Part shown: piece after piece, positions 59,812 to 64,000 of the stretch
Layout: each line of letters begins with the position of its first letter
Numbering within the stretch: the first letter of the stretch is position 1
Assembly: GCA_018223365.1 (NCBI GenBank)
Contig: JAGTTP010000002.1
Span: 568,501-632,500, forward strand
Length of the DNA: 64,000 nucleotides
DNA from: Clostridiaceae bacterium Marseille-Q4145
GTDB taxonomy: Bacteria; Bacillota; Clostridia; Lachnospirales; Lachnospiraceae
Reading direction: 5' to 3'
Notes under the pieces: model-generated
What the model was told of the DNA's origin: nothing
The model's database searches: none
What the model saw: the letters and a program-made list of their open reading frames with translations, nothing else
Translations under genes and position numbers: made by a program

Positions 59812-62163
59812 CTAAATCAACTTTCGCTTTTTTGCTTCTGTAATTGCCGCAGCTTTATTTTTTACTCCCAGTTTCCGATAAGTTTCCCTGCAATGATATT
59901 TCACCGTCGCTTCGGATAATTTCAGCTTTTCCGCAATATCTGCCGCTGACAATCCTTCCGACTGCATTTTTAATATCTGAAGTGCATTTTCACTTAACGA
60001 AATCTTCGCTTCCTGATCATCCGTCAAGTACGCAGGATATGCCTTCCACATCTGAAAACACTCGTCACATACTTGACGTTGATATTCTTTGTCTTTCCAC
60101 ACGAATGTCTCTGATTTCATCAGCGGATAGAGGATTGACCCTTCCCTGCTGAAAATCCGTACAAAATGATAAGTTTCCGCTTGACTGATGCAGGTCTGCA
60201 ATGTTTCTTTCCATGCTTCCTGTCCCATGCGATATTGCACAATTGCCAGTAGAAGTTTTGCTTCCATGGAAATATAGTTTCGATTCATTTTCTCTGCATA
60301 AAATAGAATCTGCTGCAATAATCCATAGGCTGCTCCATATTTTTCCATTTGAAGATAGACCCTCACTTTGGTTAAATACTGGAACCGGTCCATCATGCAA
60401 AATTCTTTGTGTTCGTCCGGTGCCTTTTCCAGCCAATCAGAAATATCCTTGCCCTCATATAAATGAACCCGGCACAGGAATGCATCGATGTTAGGCAGCA
60501 AATTGGGATTTTCTTTCTGTGCTCGTTCCCGAAAGCTCATCAGAACCGATTCAGCGCTCTCTGCATCCTTTTTCAGAATCGACATCCATGCCAGAATTCC
60601 CAGTCCCACAAACACCAATTCCAGCCTGCCTACACTGTCTGCTTCCATTTTTCCTTTTTCCGCATAGGAAAAGATTTTGAAAATGTCCTCGCCTTTTTCC
60701 AGATAACATTCTGCCATTGCAATAGACAGCAACCCTTTTCCGCTCTTTCCAAGTACAAACTCGAATTTCTGTCCAGGCTCTATCGCTAAATTTCTATCTG
60801 CTTTTACCCAATTGCAAAAATCTTTTTCTCCATTTAAGACAGATGGCATATTTCCCGTTACCGAGATTTCCGGTAATTCAATCTTTCTTTCACGAATCAG
60901 TTTTTCCGCACGATTCAAGATTTCTTCCATATTTTCGGTATCCCTATGAGGTAACGTAAGCTGCAGATCCACCAATCTGCTCATGGCTTCTTTTCTCGCG
61001 CCTCCGGTGGCAGAAGCTAAATAGGCCTCCAGTTTTCCATACCACCGTTCGCTTTCCTCTTCATTCATGAGAATCGAATGCAGCAGACTCATTCCAGCCA
61101 TCAGCGCCGGATTGTTTTCAATCATTTGTTCCGGCAATTCCAGGTAATATTTTCGAAGTTCATAATAATGGCCATTGGATGGGTCTTTTCTTGTATTGGA
61201 TACCAGCAGCCGTGAAATACTTTCCATATCATGATACTGTTCATACATGAAAAGCGCCTCCGGAATCCGATCCTCTAATTCATAATATAGTCCTGCTGTA
61301 TAATACAGACGATTAATCTGTTCTGTCGTCCTCTTTCTCCGAAGCCGCTGCTGCATGGATTTTCTCATTTCCCATCTGCATTTCCAAATTCCACCATTTC
61401 CACGGATGTCAAAGAAATTTCCAAGTTCCTCTGCTTGAAAAATGAGTTTTTCCACATCATTTCTTCCTGTAAGCATGGCGGCCATACCCACTGTAAATGT
61501 CTCCACAACAGAAACACTCATAAAGAAATCCTGTAGTTCTGCGCTCCACTGATCATATATATGAGTTTCAATATAATCCCATTCCCGTTTCTGTGTCTGT
61601 TCCAGATCTCCTTTTTCCATGGCAAAAAACAGCAACGACAAAGGATTTCCTCTTCCCAAATTCCATGCTTCTTCTTGAAGCTCATCTGACAAATGCAAGT
61701 CATACTGTTCTACATATCGTTTCTGTTCTTCCAGAGAAAATAAAAAATCGTCTTCTTCGATTTCCGCAAATATATATTTCGTACGCAGCGGAAGCAGCCA
61801 CCTTGGAAACGGACATCTGGCAATCAGAATCAGCCATACTTGTTCCATTTTCAGTAGTTCCTGAATCTTGTCGTAGTACGCTTCCCTCGAATCCGTATCC
61901 GTCACTCCCTGCAAATCATCGATCACTACGATCTGTTCTGTCGCACGTTCCTTCACCTGAATCTGGTCTGCATCTGTTTTCTCTGCACTGTAATACAGAT
62001 ACTGCTTCTGATGAAGACTATTCTGAATCAATGCTGTTTTTCCAACCCCAGTCACACCATAAAGATATAGCGGTGTACGTAATTTTCTGGCTGATCGAAA
62101 CTTATGCGCTGCCTTCTGCGGACAAATATATTTTGTATTCACGTCCTTTATACTTTTAGACAT
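59812..62163 (-). CDS. MalT/LAL-type LuxR-family regulator
   Basis: 783 residues. N-terminal STAND-type NTPase (Walker A GVTGVGKTAL near 37; Walker B VVIDDLQG near 79), long helical TPR-like region, C-terminal LuxR HTH (LSAADIAEKLKLSEATVKYH). Such proteins sense ligand through the middle region and activate nearby genes. It lies 10 bases upstream of the surface protein and may control it. GGAGG precedes ATG 62163. Confidence 0.88.
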   Translation of the reverse strand: MSKSIKDVNTKYICPQKAAHKFRSARKLRTPLYLYGVTGVGKTALIQNSLHQKQYLYYSAEKTDADQIQVKERATEQIVVIDDLQGVTDTDSREAYYDKIQELLKMEQVWLILIARCPFPRWLLPLRTKYIFAEIEEDDFLFSLEEQKRYVEQYDLHLSDELQEEAWNLGRGNPLSLLFFAMEKGDLEQTQKREWDYIETHIYDQWSAELQDFFMSVSVVETFTVGMAAMLTGRNDVEKLIFQAEELGNFFDIRGNGGIWKCRWEMRKSMQQRLRRKRTTEQINRLYYTAGLYYELEDRIPEALFMYEQYHDMESISRLLVSNTRKDPSNGHYYELRKYYLELPEQMIENNPALMAGMSLLHSILMNEEESERWYGKLEAYLASATGGARKEAMSRLVDLQLTLPHRDTENMEEILNRAEKLIRERKIELPEISVTGNMPSVLNGEKDFCNWVKADRNLAIEPGQKFEFVLGKSGKGLLSIAMAECYLEKGEDIFKIFSYAEKGKMEADSVGRLELVFVGLGILAWMSILKKDAESAESVLMSFRERAQKENPNLLPNIDAFLCRVHLYEGKDISDWLEKAPDEHKEFCMMDRFQYLTKVRVYLQMEKYGAAYGLLQQILFYAEKMNRNYISMEAKLLLAIVQYRMGQEAWKETLQTCISQAETYHFVRIFSREGSILYPLMKSETFVWKDKEYQRQVCDECFQMWKAYPAYLTDDQEAKISLSENALQILKMQSEGLSAADIAEKLKLSEATVKYHCRETYRKLGVKNKAAAITEAKKRKLI

Positions 62164-62288
62164 CTAATTCCTCCAAAAAGCCATTGAAACTATCCTAACT
62201 ATGATTATAACAAATTTAGTTTTTTATGGAACTATCCGAAAGATTAGTCTAATATGTAATTCTTCGTTTCTTATATAATATTTATACA

Positions 62289-62316
62289 CAAAAAGACCAT
62301 CACTTTCGTGATGGCC
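62289..62316 (-). terminator. rRNA operon terminator
   Basis: On the minus strand GGCCATCAC-GAAA-GTGATGGTC followed by TTTTTG, about 75 bases after the 23S 3' end. No 5S rRNA or tRNA lies between. Confidence 0.88.
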
Positions 62317-62390
62317 TCTCTATCGTTGTACCTTCAAAACTGCATACAGTTAATACTTTTTCTTTTCAAAACCTTACACCTTAAACCTCT

Positions 62391-64000
<1,610 letters not shown>

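Overview
The window looks like a chromosome segment of a spore-forming, gut-type anaerobic Firmicute, most likely family Lachnospiraceae (Blautia/Ruminococcus-like; inferred). The evidence is a cotJABC spore-coat operon, an AdhE remnant, a 2-hydroxyacyl-CoA dehydratase-activase-like giant protein, Rex-type operators, Firmicute prophage genes and a 23S rRNA gene at the right edge.

Layout. (1) 1-28600 is one spore-coat gene, cotJC (Mn-catalase family, minus strand), cut into pieces by three separate insertions. From the gene's 5' end these are: a ~4 kb insert with a serine recombinase and the Trk potassium system (about 24517-28500); a 22.95 kb prophage with its own serine integrase (1470-24424); and a further element whose recombinase runs off the left edge. 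The cotJC pieces join in frame with no residue missing, and each cut falls at a conserved metal-ligand motif. (2) Inside the prophage, the late module (terminase, portal) lies on the left, minus strand. It is truncated: portal is joined directly to a lysis amidase, so no head or tail genes remain. A long minus-strand early operon follows (replication, recombination, small genes, an SPFH protein, a tRNA-like gene), then an immunity switch with four palindromic operators, an ImmA-like and a PemK/MazF-like gene, and the integrase beside attR. A lone type I-C CRISPR repeat sits in an early-operon gap and resembles an RNA anti-CRISPR. (3) 28600-30035 holds cotJC', cotJB, cotJA and a rhomboid-like protein. 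(4) 30267-34511 is a double-domain activase. (5) 34646-38520 is metNIQ with a methionine-rich leader peptide, an intrinsic terminator and a LysR-type regulator. (6) 38530-40212 carries a small DUF3006-like protein and a MATE exporter. (7) 40288-51558 is one long operon: malate dehydrogenase, HdrBCA, Flx-like NADH/Fe-S subunits, soluble fumarate reductase FrdBA and class I fumarase, preceded by two Rex boxes. (8) 51781-54386 holds ung, hisF, hisH and a SIR2-like protein. (9) 54488-62163 holds an SH3-repeat secreted protein, a frameshifted surface protein and a MalT-like regulator. (10) From 62391 to the end is the 3' part of a 23S rRNA gene.

How it fits together. The operon in (7) encodes the whole reductive branch oxaloacetate-malate-fumarate-succinate plus a soluble NADH-dependent, probably electron-bifurcating module to drive it, under apparent NADH/NAD+ control. 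The metNIQ leader has the parts of a translation-coupled attenuator. The interrupted cotJC raises the possibility of skin-like programmed excision during sporulation. Everything here comes from reading the sequence; no database search was run.
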